Made by a program: the position numbers and the translations under genes | Assembly: GCF_025336485.1 (NCBI RefSeq) | Contig: NZ_JAODAB010000010.1 | Span: 1-64,000 of the forward strand | DNA length: 64,000 bases | Direction: 5' to 3' | Source: Pseudomonas citri | GTDB lineage: Bacteria > Pseudomonadota > Gammaproteobacteria > Pseudomonadales > Pseudomonadaceae | In this document: in pieces, positions 18,549-27,262 of the stretch | How positions within the stretch are numbered: position 1 is the stretch's first letter | Layout of the letters: the number at the start of each line of letters is the position of its first letter | The notes under the pieces: model-generated | Told to the model about the DNA's origin: nothing | The model's input: the letters and a program-made list of their open reading frames with translations, nothing else | Databases searched by the model: none

Positions 18549-20623
18549 CCCTTTTCAATGTCTTGGAATCTGGAACCGCCGCCAAGGCTCGCACAAACAT
18601 GCTTAAATTGTCCGGTGATCTTGAAGGCATCATTGAGCGCTTGTCGGTTCCGGAGGAGGGGCAAGGTTTCGTTCAAGCAGCAGTTGTCGAGGTCGCCAGG
18701 AAATATGGCGAGGAGGCCGCAGAGTACTATCAGCGGGTCGACTCCACCATCAAGGATTTCATCCGCAAAACGCTTGGTGTTCCTGCTTCGACGGGGGTGC
18801 ACTACAGCAGATTCAGTGGCAGAAAAGGGGTGTTCGGTTTCCTCTTTCTGAGCATTCAGGCACCAGAACCTGGTCAGGTTCGCCGGGTAATTGCTGAGCA
18901 CTCGCTATACCCCAATTACGCAATTCAGGCGCTCATGGACTTAAAGCTCAAGCTTTCGTTCCTCGGCGACGTTCACAAGCACTACGAGATAGCGCCAGTC
19001 GAGTTCAACGCGGATCTGTACATTGGGCTAGTGCACAGCCGCACGATGAAAAACGGCAGTTACGTCTTCGATGCGCTGCAGTACGACCTGTATTTTTCCA
19101 CCGAGCAGGAACTCGCGCTCACGCTCAGCAGGGTGACGATGCAATGCTCTCTCTCGCAGGACTCCATTAGCCTGCCGGTGGGCGAAACGGGTAATCTCAT
19201 GTTCGATTGGTCTGGGAAGCGCTTCCAGCGTACCCGGAAACTCAATGCGACTACGGACAGTGATCGCAATTACATGGCATTCGCCACAAACAACGTGAAC
19301 GCGACGGCCTTCGATCAGTACCACAACAGCATCAACTACCATCAAACAGACTGCCTGAATCGAATAGAGCGTCTGTTGAAGCGTTATGGCATCGAGTTCA
19401 AGCCTGTTGTTTACGAGGCAACCCACCAGGTTAAGACTTTCCTGGAAGGGCTCCCTAAGATGTCAAACCCACTTTGGCTACTCGATACGTCGTCCAAGCC
19501 GTCGACCGATGAGGCCTGGCTCGGCAGCACCTCTAAGCTTGCAGATAAATTCGGTGCCTCCAAGGTGTTGACCGCAGAGAGCCTTCCCGCACCTACAGAC
19601 CTTGAGGTGGGCACCACGAATTATTTGGTGGTCAACGAGAAGGTCAAGACACCAGGGGGTAGCAAGAACGGCTCCAGCATCTTCGACACCAGTGCCAACG
19701 AGGCCCACAACAGCTTCTGGCAGGCGCTTGCGCGCAAGCAGCGCAGCCCGGAAGCCGTCTTTGATTACTACACCTCCGTGAAGCTGCACCGCTTCACAGG
19801 AGGAATAGACAGCATCTGTCAGGGTTTCAACGTGTTGCCGGGCAAATCTCTGTCGGCAGCGTCGATTGAAAAGAGCTTGCAGGAGCTGGCGCTCAAGGAA
19901 TGCATCTTCCGGGACAAACTGGTGAGAATCGAAGGCGCGTCCTTGCCCGCGCGGTCTATACAGTTGATGAGCTGTCGGAAGGATCGTGGTGAAAACATCT
20001 ACATTCAGGTTCTTGATGTGTTTGTTGAAGGTGAAAGTATCAAAATCGAGTCTTCCCGCCGCTACGACGAATCCTCGAGAGGAGAGTTCAACTACGAGTT
20101 CAAGAAGCTAGCTGCAGTCTTCGGGAAAGAGGACAAAAAACCATTCGATGCTATCTGGGATGGGGCTTTCCTGATCCATGACAAAAGCACTGGTGCCTGG
20201 CTAACGGCATACAACACGGGCCGCGTTCCCTCCATAATCGGAAACACACTTTTCGATAACCAAGTGCGCCAGGACAGCGGCGTTTCTCCCTCGCGGGAGG
20301 TCGGTATCCAAGCGGCTGCACTACCGTATTACCTGACTCCCACCAAGCAGAAACAGCGCCACAGCGTCTTCATCCAAGACAATGGCGTTGAAGGCGCATG
20401 GTTCTTTGTAGCTTCCAACAAGTCTGCTAACAACACGATCCAGAAGCAGAGTCTGGTCTACAACACCTTGCTCACACGAGATTGCGGTACCCGGCTTCCC
20501 GTGTTGGATCACCCGCTGGGTGAACTGTTCTTCTCCACCTTCACCTACGACATCGTGAAGCTTCGAGAGTCGGCCAAAACCTCAATTCTTCAGAAAATCG
20601 TCGAAGTCTGTCTGCATAATTAG
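18545..20623 (+). CDS. Large protein of unknown function, partner of helicase-nuclease
   Basis: A 692-residue protein translationally coupled (ATGA overlap) to the helicase-nuclease gene. I recognise no certain domain. The N-terminal 100 residues are helical. The middle is beta-rich, with segments such as LWLLDTSSKPS, NYLVVNEKV and FDYYTSVKLHRFTGGIDSIC. The C-terminus ends SILQKIVEVCLHN. The alternation of strands with a D-Y-T-x-x-K motif after the middle gave me a weak impression of a PIWI/Argonaute-like fold, and the length fits, but this is only a guess. No membrane segments are seen. Its conserved pairing would decide whether it is the target-recognition subunit. Confidence 0.6.
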   Translation: MTLFNVLESGTAAKARTNMLKLSGDLEGIIERLSVPEEGQGFVQAAVVEVARKYGEEAAEYYQRVDSTIKDFIRKTLGVPASTGVHYSRFSGRKGVFGFLFLSIQAPEPGQVRRVIAEHSLYPNYAIQALMDLKLKLSFLGDVHKHYEIAPVEFNADLYIGLVHSRTMKNGSYVFDALQYDLYFSTEQELALTLSRVTMQCSLSQDSISLPVGETGNLMFDWSGKRFQRTRKLNATTDSDRNYMAFATNNVNATAFDQYHNSINYHQTDCLNRIERLLKRYGIEFKPVVYEATHQVKTFLEGLPKMSNPLWLLDTSSKPSTDEAWLGSTSKLADKFGASKVLTAESLPAPTDLEVGTTNYLVVNEKVKTPGGSKNGSSIFDTSANEAHNSFWQALARKQRSPEAVFDYYTSVKLHRFTGGIDSICQGFNVLPGKSLSAASIEKSLQELALKECIFRDKLVRIEGASLPARSIQLMSCRKDRGENIYIQVLDVFVEGESIKIESSRRYDESSRGEFNYEFKKLAAVFGKEDKKPFDAIWDGAFLIHDKSTGAWLTAYNTGRVPSIIGNTLFDNQVRQDSGVSPSREVGIQAAALPYYLTPTKQKQRHSVFIQDNGVEGAWFFVASNKSANNTIQKQSLVYNTLLTRDCGTRLPVLDHPLGELFFSTFTYDIVKLRESAKTSILQKIVEVCLHN

Positions 20624-20881
20624 AACTGCACGTAGCCTTCAGGTCTTGGGCGCAATGCTGATGCGTACAGTCGGATCGTTGAAAGCGCAGGGTGATTAGG
20701 GGCTGAGCTCCGACAGGGGGGCGCCTTCCGGGAAAATGGGGGGCAAACCAGCAGTTGTCTCTCCATTTGCTGACGCGCCAATTCAATGTACTGGAACTCA
20801 ACAAAATTCGGGTCACGGCCTCATCTACATTTACAGGTATGAAGAAGATCTAGATGCGAATGGGAGCCTTCCATTGCTTGG

Positions 20882-21406
20882 TCACAAACCCAAATCCATC
20901 TCCAGTTTCGCAACCACCAGGTGTTCAGGTAGCCACTGAGCAGGACACCATTCAAGTACTGCCAGGGTGAGCGTGTTCCATATCGTTAACTGAATGCGAA
21001 GCGCATTGTATTCCTTGTGAACAAACATCCCACGGTAAGGCTTCAGGATTTGTTTCAGAAGCAGCATGACTCCCCGAGGGTAGCGGCCACGACCTTTATT
21101 ATCCGCTACGGGGATATATCGAAAGCAATTGTGGCGCTGAAAGTACTTCTCCTCGACCACCTTTGCCAACCTCACCCGAAGCTCCTTTTTGCTCATCCGA
21201 GACGCTAATGTCCACCAAACAATTTCGACGTCCTCGAGCTTCCAGCCTTCAGGCGGGCTATCCTCGTAATCGTCGTAATCGTCGTAATCGTCGTAATCGT
21301 CGTAATCGTCGTAATCGTCGTAGTCGGCAAATGGCAGTGGGCGGTTCGGGTGTGGCCAAGAGCGGGCAGGTTGGCCAGGAGTGAGGGTGATCGGGGGCGT
21401 GGTCAT
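20882..21406 (-). CDS. Hypothetical protein with a (DYD) repeat tract, paralog 1
   Basis: A 174-residue protein. A Pro-rich N-terminus (TTPPITLTPGQPARSW) is followed by an acidic YDD tract of about 20 residues encoded by a 9-bp tandem repeat, and then a conserved body (VWWTLASRMSKKELRVRLAK to LEMDLGL). About 80 percent of the body is identical by eye to the protein at 33515-33994, which lacks the tract. The function is unknown. I chose the ATG at 21406; a TTG at 21424 would add six residues in both copies. A decayed MbcA-like gene lies upstream at 21718-21907. Confidence 0.65.
   Translation of the reverse strand: MTTPPITLTPGQPARSWPHPNRPLPFADYDDYDDYDDYDDYDDYDDYEDSPPEGWKLEDVEIVWWTLASRMSKKELRVRLAKVVEEKYFQRHNCFRYIPVADNKGRGRYPRGVMLLLKQILKPYRGMFVHKEYNALRIQLTIWNTLTLAVLEWCPAQWLPEHLVVAKLEMDLGL
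21264..21326. repeat. 9-bp tandem repeat, seven units
   Basis: Six perfect copies of TCGTAATCG (21264-21317) plus one copy with a single change (TCGTAGTCG, 21318-21326). They lie in frame within the gene at 20882-21406 and encode the Tyr-Asp-Asp tract on the minus strand. Unit length is a multiple of three, so copy-number changes lengthen or shorten the protein without a frameshift. The paralog has no such array. Confidence 0.95.
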
Positions 21407-21717
21407 GTGCGGCTTAGGGGGCAAAAGGTAGGGGGCGTACTAAAACCGAAATGACCGAGGAGGGCAAGAATATGATCCAGCCTTCCAGCGTCCCTTCAGT
21501 TTTCAAAGTGTTTGGGAGGGCTGAATTCTTTGACGGGCAACACTGTAGCGACGGTAGAGGCGGGTACCAGGCCAACGTAAAGGTGACAATGCCCTCGGTA
21601 AGCAGGGAATTACATTTTCGCCTGGCTTTTAACTGACCGGATAAAGCCCGGCAGCTACCGACCACGACGGTTGCGCGGCTAGCGGGTATCAAGATTCCCG
21701 CCAATCAAGGGGGCCAC

Positions 21718-21907
21718 CTACGAGGCGTACCCTTGACTGATTCTTTCAAGCTCATCCTTGACCGACAGATGCCCAGCCTCACTGTTGGCGAACGCCAACG
21801 GAGTAGCATTACCGAACGCTTTTTCGGCTGACTCAACCAGATATCTGCCTTCTCTTGTTGCCAAATACCTGCTCGGCTTGGCGTCGGATCAGCTCAACAT
21901 AATTCAT
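21718..21907 (-). pseudogene. Decayed MbcA/ParS-like antitoxin-domain gene
   Basis: From an ATG at 21907 the frame reads MNYVELIRRQAEQVFGNK, then is lost. The sequence continues in a second frame (WLSQPKK) and a third (KAFGNATPLAFANSEAGHLS to ISQGYAS), ending at the TAG at 21718-21720. With two frameshifts removed it is clearly homologous to the gene at 3601-3792. The stretch 21468-21717 holds nothing else that I can support. Confidence 0.8.
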
Positions 21908-22105
21908 TTGCGGCTCTCGTTAGTCGCGCGGGCTAGCCGCTTGATCAAGTGGTAGCCCAGTTCTTGGGCTACCACTTCATTGAACGCGGCTGTAGCTGCG
22001 AATCAGCGTGGAGTCTGCGCTGGGGCATGTCTATTGGCGTTGCGGCAGGGAGGTGGCAGGGCTTGCTTTCCTGGTATCTCAAGCCCGCCGTCAGTACTTC
22101 CCCAC

Positions 22106-23629
22106 CTACTTCCGATGCAAGACAAGTCCGTGAGCAATGTAATCGGCAGTCACTACAGCTGCAGCCATCGATGCCACTTCATGAAACACATCATCCTTCA
22201 GGTGGTCACCGTGGTCACTGATCCCTCGGATGACCAGCGCAGGGACTTCATGTCTGGAACAGGCTTCAAATACCCCATGAGCTTCCATTTCAGCGACGCA
22301 CACCTTGCCATGCAGCTCTTGCATTTTCTTGAAGAGATTCTCGTCGCGTACCAACTTTTCCCCTGCCGCAATCGTAACGGGTGTCGGGTTTAGAGCCGCA
22401 GACACTTCGCCTGCAGCTGATGAGTCCGGGAAAACCAGTCCTACGGTCTCGGCGTGGCGCGCGAGGCGCGCCAATCGGGAACCTTGCACAAGATAGGCGC
22501 CCATATCCTGTTGAGTACGAAATTCGGGCTTGGTGATGTCGGGCCTAGCGACCATGACCCCGCCTGACAGTGCAGCGGCGCCCTCGTAGGCAACGACGCG
22601 TTCCGACATGATCACGTCGCCTAGCTTCAGTTTCGATCTCATGCCAGCGGCAATGCCCATCATGAAGACTGCATGAGGGCGGTACTCAGAGATGAGCATC
22701 GAGGTCACGGCCGATGCCTGGGCATTGCCGGCACCGTTGAACGATGCCACGAGACAGGTGAGTGGGCCGTTGCGGCCTTCCACCTTGACCTTCCAGGCAT
22801 GGATACCATGCTGACTTTGTATTCCGAAATCGTCGTCATCAACGCCTAGCGCATGTTTGGCCGCCGCCAGCTCGACGGGTAATGCAGTCAACACCAACAC
22901 ATCGGGAGTTGCCGCTGCGTCAGCAGCGATGCGCTCTTGGACGAAAAGCTGCACTGTCTTGTCGGCGAGGCCTTGCAGGTCTGCCGGAGCATGTTGCGCT
23001 GACAAGCCGAGCAGTTTGCGTCGAACGCTTTCACCGGTGTGTGGGAGATAGGCGGTCGGGTTTTGAGTGAATTGGCGGTGGAGCTGGATAGCACCCGGGC
23101 CGTCTTCGCTGAACGCGCCGACGTCGATGTCAAACGGAAAAACCGGAAGCTTCAGTTTGAGCGCTCGCTGGGCACGGTCGATGACGCCCTTGCCCCCACC
23201 GATGGCGATCATGGCCGTGGCCAGATCCAGTTGGGCATCGCGAATGTTGCCGCCGGTGACAACATCGTCATCGACGTACTCAATCTGAGCGATATCTTGT
23301 TCCACAAGGCGACTGATCAACTGGCGGCCTTCGTCATCCATTTTGCTATACAAAGCGCGTTGGGATGTGACGATGTGCAACCGATTTTTGGTGTCCTGTA
23401 GCGCCGCCAGCTGCTCAAATTCGCGGGCTATCGTCCAATCGAATACCATGGGGTCGCCATGATCGTTCTTTGGCTCACTGGTCAGATAGACGACCAGTGA
23501 CGCCTGCGCATCCAATGCTGCTTTTGTCAGTCCGCGAACCAGATGATGTGCCCGGTCGACCAGGGCGCGGTCTGTTGATTTTGAAATGCTCCCTGCGATC
23601 AGGACGCACTGTTTTTCTAAGCTGGCCAT
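22106..23629 (-). CDS. SLOG-like domain fused to nucleoside phosphorylase, CBASS-type effector
   Basis: About 507 residues. Residues 1-185 form a Rossmann-like domain (VLIAGSISKST at the start, AMIAIGGGKGVIDRAQRAL near 140) resembling SLOG/LSDAT nucleotide-ligand sensors. Residues 240-507 form a purine nucleoside phosphorylase/MTA-SAH nucleosidase fold (VLVLTALPVELAAAKHAL, FMMGIAAGM, VCVAEMEAHGVFEA, VIRGISDHGD). In that fold MEAHG and the SDH region hold the substrate. Such sensor-enzyme fusions act as second-messenger effectors that destroy nucleotides or nucleosides. GGAGCC precedes the ATG at 23629. It lies 52 bases after the WYL regulator gene on the same strand, next to a CD-NTase operon, so I infer it is the CBASS effector. 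A role independent of CBASS is possible. Confidence 0.75.
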   Translation of the reverse strand: MASLEKQCVLIAGSISKSTDRALVDRAHHLVRGLTKAALDAQASLVVYLTSEPKNDHGDPMVFDWTIAREFEQLAALQDTKNRLHIVTSQRALYSKMDDEGRQLISRLVEQDIAQIEYVDDDVVTGGNIRDAQLDLATAMIAIGGGKGVIDRAQRALKLKLPVFPFDIDVGAFSEDGPGAIQLHRQFTQNPTAYLPHTGESVRRKLLGLSAQHAPADLQGLADKTVQLFVQERIAADAAATPDVLVLTALPVELAAAKHALGVDDDDFGIQSQHGIHAWKVKVEGRNGPLTCLVASFNGAGNAQASAVTSMLISEYRPHAVFMMGIAAGMRSKLKLGDVIMSERVVAYEGAAALSGGVMVARPDITKPEFRTQQDMGAYLVQGSRLARLARHAETVGLVFPDSSAAGEVSAALNPTPVTIAAGEKLVRDENLFKKMQELHGKVCVAEMEAHGVFEACSRHEVPALVIRGISDHGDHLKDDVFHEVASMAAAVVTADYIAHGLVLHRK

Positions 23630-23681
23630 CCAGAGGCTCCTACTGCTGATAAGGGGTGGCGCTGGCATCTTGCTCGATGGG

Positions 23682-24590
23682 TCAACTCATCGGCGGCAGC
23701 AGATGCTCTATTTTCTTGCGGTTTTTCAGAGTCAGCTGTTGTCGCAGAGGAGAGTTTTCAGGCCTCTCTTCCTGCAGGTTCAGATGGTAGAGCAGGTAAA
23801 AGGTCAAGGCTTGCCGGCACTGAAGCGTGATTTCTCCGTCCTGCATTGCATAGTCCCATTCGATTACCTTCTTCTGATACGGCTTTAATCGCGGATTGGC
23901 GCCGATTACAAGGTTAACGATCGTGTGCCATTGACTATCTTCGGACGCCCGATCCTCATCGGGGCCCGCGTCACGGGCAGTGACTACGCGGGACAAAGAA
24001 AAGTCGCGAAACTCGTGCTTGGTGTGGCAGAACGCTCGGAAGTGCCAGCGAGCGCCATCCTGGACAAGCGCGTGAGGCGTCAACTTCCGATCAGTCGGCT
24101 CGGGAGTCGACAAGGAGCGGTAGGTTACGAACAGCGCATGCTTTTGACGAATCGCCCGCAGCACCAGACCTACAGTGTCCGCATCCAGGCGGCGTCCAGG
24201 ACGGGGTACGGTGGCGACGGGTGCATGCCATCCGAGGAAACTTCCATAGGGAATGTCCGGTTGTATGGCGATCCTCAAGAGGTCATCTAGGTAGCGCTCC
24301 AGTGCGCTAGATGCGAAAACTGGTGTAAACGCTGGCGTCGATTTGTAAACCCGAGTCCGATTGTCGTACTCAAGGTTGTGTGAAGCCAGGCGTGCGTACT
24401 CGGAGAGGTCGATGGATGCCTGGGGTACGGAAATTCCAAAAAAATCAGTCAGATCGCTGCGGTTGATCTGTCCATCCCACCTGAGTCGGTAATCGATAAA
24501 TTCTAAACGACGCTCTTGACCCCAGCGCGCGCCTGGGCGTGCGGGTGCTGCGGGGTTCTTGCCCTGCACATTGGGTTCATCAGTCATCAT
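23682..24590 (-). CDS. WYL-domain transcriptional regulator, CapW/BrxR-like
   Basis: A 302-residue protein. An N-terminal winged helix (RLEFIDYRLRWDGQINRSDL, then FFGISVPQASIDLSEYARL) is followed by a WYL-type core (ALFVTYRSLSTPEPTDRKL, PHALVQDGARWHFRAFCH, EFRDFSLSRV) and a C-terminal dimer domain. This layout is that of CapW/BrxR repressors, which silence CBASS or BREX operons until ligand binding. GAGGT lies before the ATG at 24590. It is divergent from the CD-NTase gene, with an inverted repeat between them. It likely represses both directions. Confidence 0.85.
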   Translation of the reverse strand: MMTDEPNVQGKNPAAPARPGARWGQERRLEFIDYRLRWDGQINRSDLTDFFGISVPQASIDLSEYARLASHNLEYDNRTRVYKSTPAFTPVFASSALERYLDDLLRIAIQPDIPYGSFLGWHAPVATVPRPGRRLDADTVGLVLRAIRQKHALFVTYRSLSTPEPTDRKLTPHALVQDGARWHFRAFCHTKHEFRDFSLSRVVTARDAGPDEDRASEDSQWHTIVNLVIGANPRLKPYQKKVIEWDYAMQDGEITLQCRQALTFYLLYHLNLQEERPENSPLRQQLTLKNRKKIEHLLPPMS

Positions 24591-24616
24591 GGTTACCTCG
24601 GTGCGTATAAAAACTA

Positions 24617-24637
24617 GACTACATCTAAAAAGTAGTC
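24617..24637. promoter_or_regulatory. Candidate WYL-regulator operator
   Basis: Perfect inverted repeat GACTAC/GTAGTC (24617-24622 and 24632-24637) with a 9-base AT-rich spacer and partial outer symmetry (ACTA before, TAGT after). It sits in the divergent region, 27 bases from the WYL regulator start, where CapW-type repressors bind. Inferred from position and symmetry only. Confidence 0.5.
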
Positions 24638-24829
24638 GTATAGTAAGGCTACGCGAGCAACCTGCAGATGGCAATCGGTCGGCCCCGGGCACCCTCCGTC
24701 CGGCTTCAATTCCACGCATGCGCCGCCGTGAAATGGGTGCACTAGTGCACCTGCCACCATCTCGCTGGCCGGCTCATCGGGGGTCGTGCGGTAGGGGTGA
24801 TGGTTAGCTCAATCATCGAGGCTAGTGTC

Positions 24830-25777
24830 ATGCCATTGAACAATGCACAGATTCGACGCTACGACAGTAACGTGCTGCGCCTGCCCAAGGACAAGCGGGA
24901 GATCTACAACGGCCAGGTCGACCGGCTCATCAAAGCGTTGCGAAGCAAGATCCGCGAGCAACACAAGATCACCATCGAGCGTGTGGTCAAGGCGGGTTCG
25001 TTCGCCAAGCACACCATCCTGCGCAAGAGCAGCGACAACCCGGTCGACGTGGATGTGGTGTTTTACATCTCCGGTAAAAGCGTGAGCGAGGAGTCTTATC
25101 AGAGCCTGAGTGATCTGATCCACGCCGCGCTGATTGAGTTGTATCCGAACAAGGCGGTTGAGGATTTCGTGATTCAGCGTAAGGCGGCCACTGTGACCTT
25201 CAAAGGTACAGGGCTCGATGTCGACATCGTCCCCGTGATCGCTAACGCGAACAAGGAGGGCTACGGTTGGCAGTTCGATCGCGTGGATGGTTCCAAGGTC
25301 GAGACCTGTGCCCCCTGTCAGATCAAATTCGTGGCTGATCGCAAGAACGAGGATGCTGACTTTCGTACCCTGGTGCGCCTGGCCAAGCGGTGGCGCAATT
25401 ATTCTGAATGCACCCTCAAATCGTTCGCCATCGAACTCATCATGGCCCATGTCCTGGAGGTCAACGGAAAGGAAGGCTCATTGGAAAAACGGTTCCGGGA
25501 CTTCCTGCTTTACATCGCTCAGTCCCAACTCAAGGAAGTGATCAAGTTTCCGGAAAATGGGGCGGTTGACCCGGACTTCAACGACCCTGTGGTGATTCTG
25601 GATCCTGTGTGCAACACCAACAATGTCGCCAGCCGCATCACCGAGGCTGAGCGCAAAGAAATCGTCGCACTCGCCAAATCATCCTGGGAGAGCGCTTACC
25701 TTGCATCCGAGGACGATGATTTCGACGTATGGAAAGAGCTGTTCGGCAAGCAATTCAACGTGGAGGATGCCGCATGA
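24830..25777 (+). CDS. CBASS CD-NTase (cyclic-oligonucleotide synthase)
   Basis: A 315-residue nucleotidyltransferase. The active site shows G56-S57 (VKAGSFAKHTIL), the metal-binding pair DVDVVF (D73, D75) and the third Asp in GLDVDIVPV (D130/D132). A C-terminal OAS-like helical part follows. This is a CD-NTase of the clade that pairs with HORMA and TRIP13 proteins (CdnC/D-type). It would make a cyclic di- or trinucleotide on phage infection. GAGG precedes the ATG at 24830; a start at 24800 (10 extra residues) is possible. The stop overlaps the HORMA start. Confidence 0.92.
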   Translation: MPLNNAQIRRYDSNVLRLPKDKREIYNGQVDRLIKALRSKIREQHKITIERVVKAGSFAKHTILRKSSDNPVDVDVVFYISGKSVSEESYQSLSDLIHAALIELYPNKAVEDFVIQRKAATVTFKGTGLDVDIVPVIANANKEGYGWQFDRVDGSKVETCAPCQIKFVADRKNEDADFRTLVRLAKRWRNYSECTLKSFAIELIMAHVLEVNGKEGSLEKRFRDFLLYIAQSQLKEVIKFPENGAVDPDFNDPVVILDPVCNTNNVASRITEAERKEIVALAKSSWESAYLASEDDDFDVWKELFGKQFNVEDAA

Positions 25778-26268
25778 GTCAGACGGCTACTCAGACAGAA
25801 ACGTTCTCGGTTGCGGACATCGAGATCGTCATGCGGCGGGTGAGGATGGACTTGATGATGATCGCTTCCAGCACGGGCGCCGTCACCGAGGAGCGCGCCC
25901 GGGAGTGGGCCCATGACATTGAGCTGCTGGCGAAAGACGGGTACCTAAAGTCGGTAGACGTAACCATTCTCTCCAACGATGAAGAGCTGAAGGCTGCACG
26001 CTTCACCATTGACGCCGAGTCAGGGGCGCTCAGCAACGAGCGGCCTGGTGATAGCTTGTGGCCCAAATGCCCTGATGGGCATCTGCGCATCGTATTGTCT
26101 TATACCAATCGCTACGATGCCGCAGCCCAGCAAAAGTTGACGCCCAAATTCAAACGTCCGTGGTCGCCCTCCAGCGCGGACATCAGTCACAGCAAACTGG
26201 CCTCGAAGGTCGGTCGTGAATACTCCAGTAATGGTTACGGCGTGCAGCGCAAGGATTACGGGCAATGA
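25774..26268 (+). CDS. cap7: CBASS HORMA-domain activator
   Basis: A 164-residue HORMA-like protein. It lies exactly between the CD-NTase and the TRIP13-like ATPase, with ATGA overlaps on both sides. The sequence shows the usual strand-helix pattern (IEIVMRRVRMDLMMIASSTG, RAREWAHDIELLAKDGYL, DGHLRIVLSYTNRYD) and a flexible C-terminal closure-peptide-like tail ([10 protein letters not shown]). In type III CBASS, HORMA proteins bind phage peptides in the closed state and switch the CD-NTase on. The assignment rests largely on position; sequence similarity in this family is low. Confidence 0.85.
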   Translation: MSQTATQTETFSVADIEIVMRRVRMDLMMIASSTGAVTEERAREWAHDIELLAKDGYLKSVDVTILSNDEELKAARFTIDAESGALSNERPGDSLWPKCPDGHLRIVLSYTNRYDAAAQQKLTPKFKRPWSPSSADISHSKLASKVGREYSSNGYGVQRKDYGQ

Positions 26269-27161
26269 GTAAAGTCAGTGTTTTCGATACCGAAACGGTG
26301 CTGCCGGATCGTCAGTTGTCCGCCCGGGAGACCGGACTTCTTGGGTTCTCCAAGCGGTACGACCGTGTCTACAAGCAGCTTCGGCTGTTGTTAGATCTTG
26401 GGCACCTTGATGCCTGGAGCAAGGACTACCATCACGGCGTCCTTCCTATCTGCAGCCTGGTCGCTGATCAGTACCCGATGGTCATCTTCCATGGTGACGT
26501 GGGCACAGGAAAAACGGCGATGGCCGAATGCATCGCTAACCGCATTGTGCGCGAATCGAGCACGGAAGACTCGGTGCTGCTCAAGCTGAGTAACCGTGTA
26601 CGGGGTAGTGGTAAAGTTGGCGAAATGGGCACGCTCTTGACGCAAGTTTGGGCGGAGGTAGCCGAGGCAGCTGGCAAAAACCGGCGAGCTATTTTGCTCA
26701 TCGATGAGGGCGATTCCATTGCTGCGTCCCGCTCTCAAAGCCAGAGCCATCATGAAGACAAGGTTGCCGTGAACACGCTCATTCAAGGCGTGGATGAGAT
26801 GCGTAAGTACAACGGGCGCGTGGTCGTCTTCCTGTGCACCAATCGCCTATCGGTGCTTGATGCGGCTCTGCAGCGACGAGCAGCCATCGTCGAGGAATTC
26901 CGGAGGCCCGATTCAGAGGAGAGGAAGGCCCTTTTCGAGATGGATCTCCAAGGTATGCGATTGACGGACAACCAGTTCCAGGAGCTCGCGGTGTTGACCG
27001 GGGCACAGGCCGACCGGCCTGGTTGGACGTACTCCGACATCCGTACCCGTCTCTATCCTGCAGCGTTGTCGCTGGCCTACCCCGATCGCGCGCTGACCTT
27101 CAAGGACTTGAAAGACACTATAAGCTCACTTCGCCCCTCTCCTGTCATGGAAGATAAGTAG
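26265..27161 (+). CDS. cap6: TRIP13/Pch2-like AAA+ ATPase
   Basis: A 298-residue AAA+ ATPase. Walker A GDVGTGKT is at 77-84, Walker B LLIDEGD at 143-149, a sensor-1 Asn in FLCTNRL (N192), and an Arg pair in [14 protein letters not shown] near 203. In type III CBASS this hexameric remodeller unfolds the HORMA protein's N-terminus to open it, shutting off CD-NTase activity. The gene overlaps the HORMA stop. A 100-base gap follows before the exonuclease gene. Confidence 0.9.
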   Translation: MSKVSVFDTETVLPDRQLSARETGLLGFSKRYDRVYKQLRLLLDLGHLDAWSKDYHHGVLPICSLVADQYPMVIFHGDVGTGKTAMAECIANRIVRESSTEDSVLLKLSNRVRGSGKVGEMGTLLTQVWAEVAEAAGKNRRAILLIDEGDSIAASRSQSQSHHEDKVAVNTLIQGVDEMRKYNGRVVVFLCTNRLSVLDAALQRRAAIVEEFRRPDSEERKALFEMDLQGMRLTDNQFQELAVLTGAQADRPGWTYSDIRTRLYPAALSLAYPDRALTFKDLKDTISSLRPSPVMEDK

Positions 27162-27262
27162 CGATTCATCCATCGTCGCGGCTGGGGCATGTTCTCAGCC
27201 GCGCTCAGCAATCGAGTCGCCAGCACGCGGTGCTCGATGCATGTTTACTGAGGAGTGACTTC

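Larger units (their letters stand above)
20848..21467. repeat. Long imperfect direct repeat, copy 1
   Basis: This segment matches 33481-34055 in the same orientation. The similarity covers the gene at 20882-21406, about 35 bases beyond its stop (GCGAATGGG shared) and about 60 bases upstream of its ATG, ending at a shared GAGGAGGGCAA. Similarity stops sharply at both sides. The two copies bracket the CBASS and radical SAM genes. Confidence 0.75.

Noticed and set aside
21264-21326. Possible CRISPR array
   Set aside because: Units are only 9 bp and directly adjacent, without spacers, and lie inside a reading frame, so it is a tandem repeat.
21414-21704. 96-codon minus-strand frame upstream of paralog 1
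   Set aside because: No start site and no known domain. It overlaps the direct repeat edge and looks accidental.
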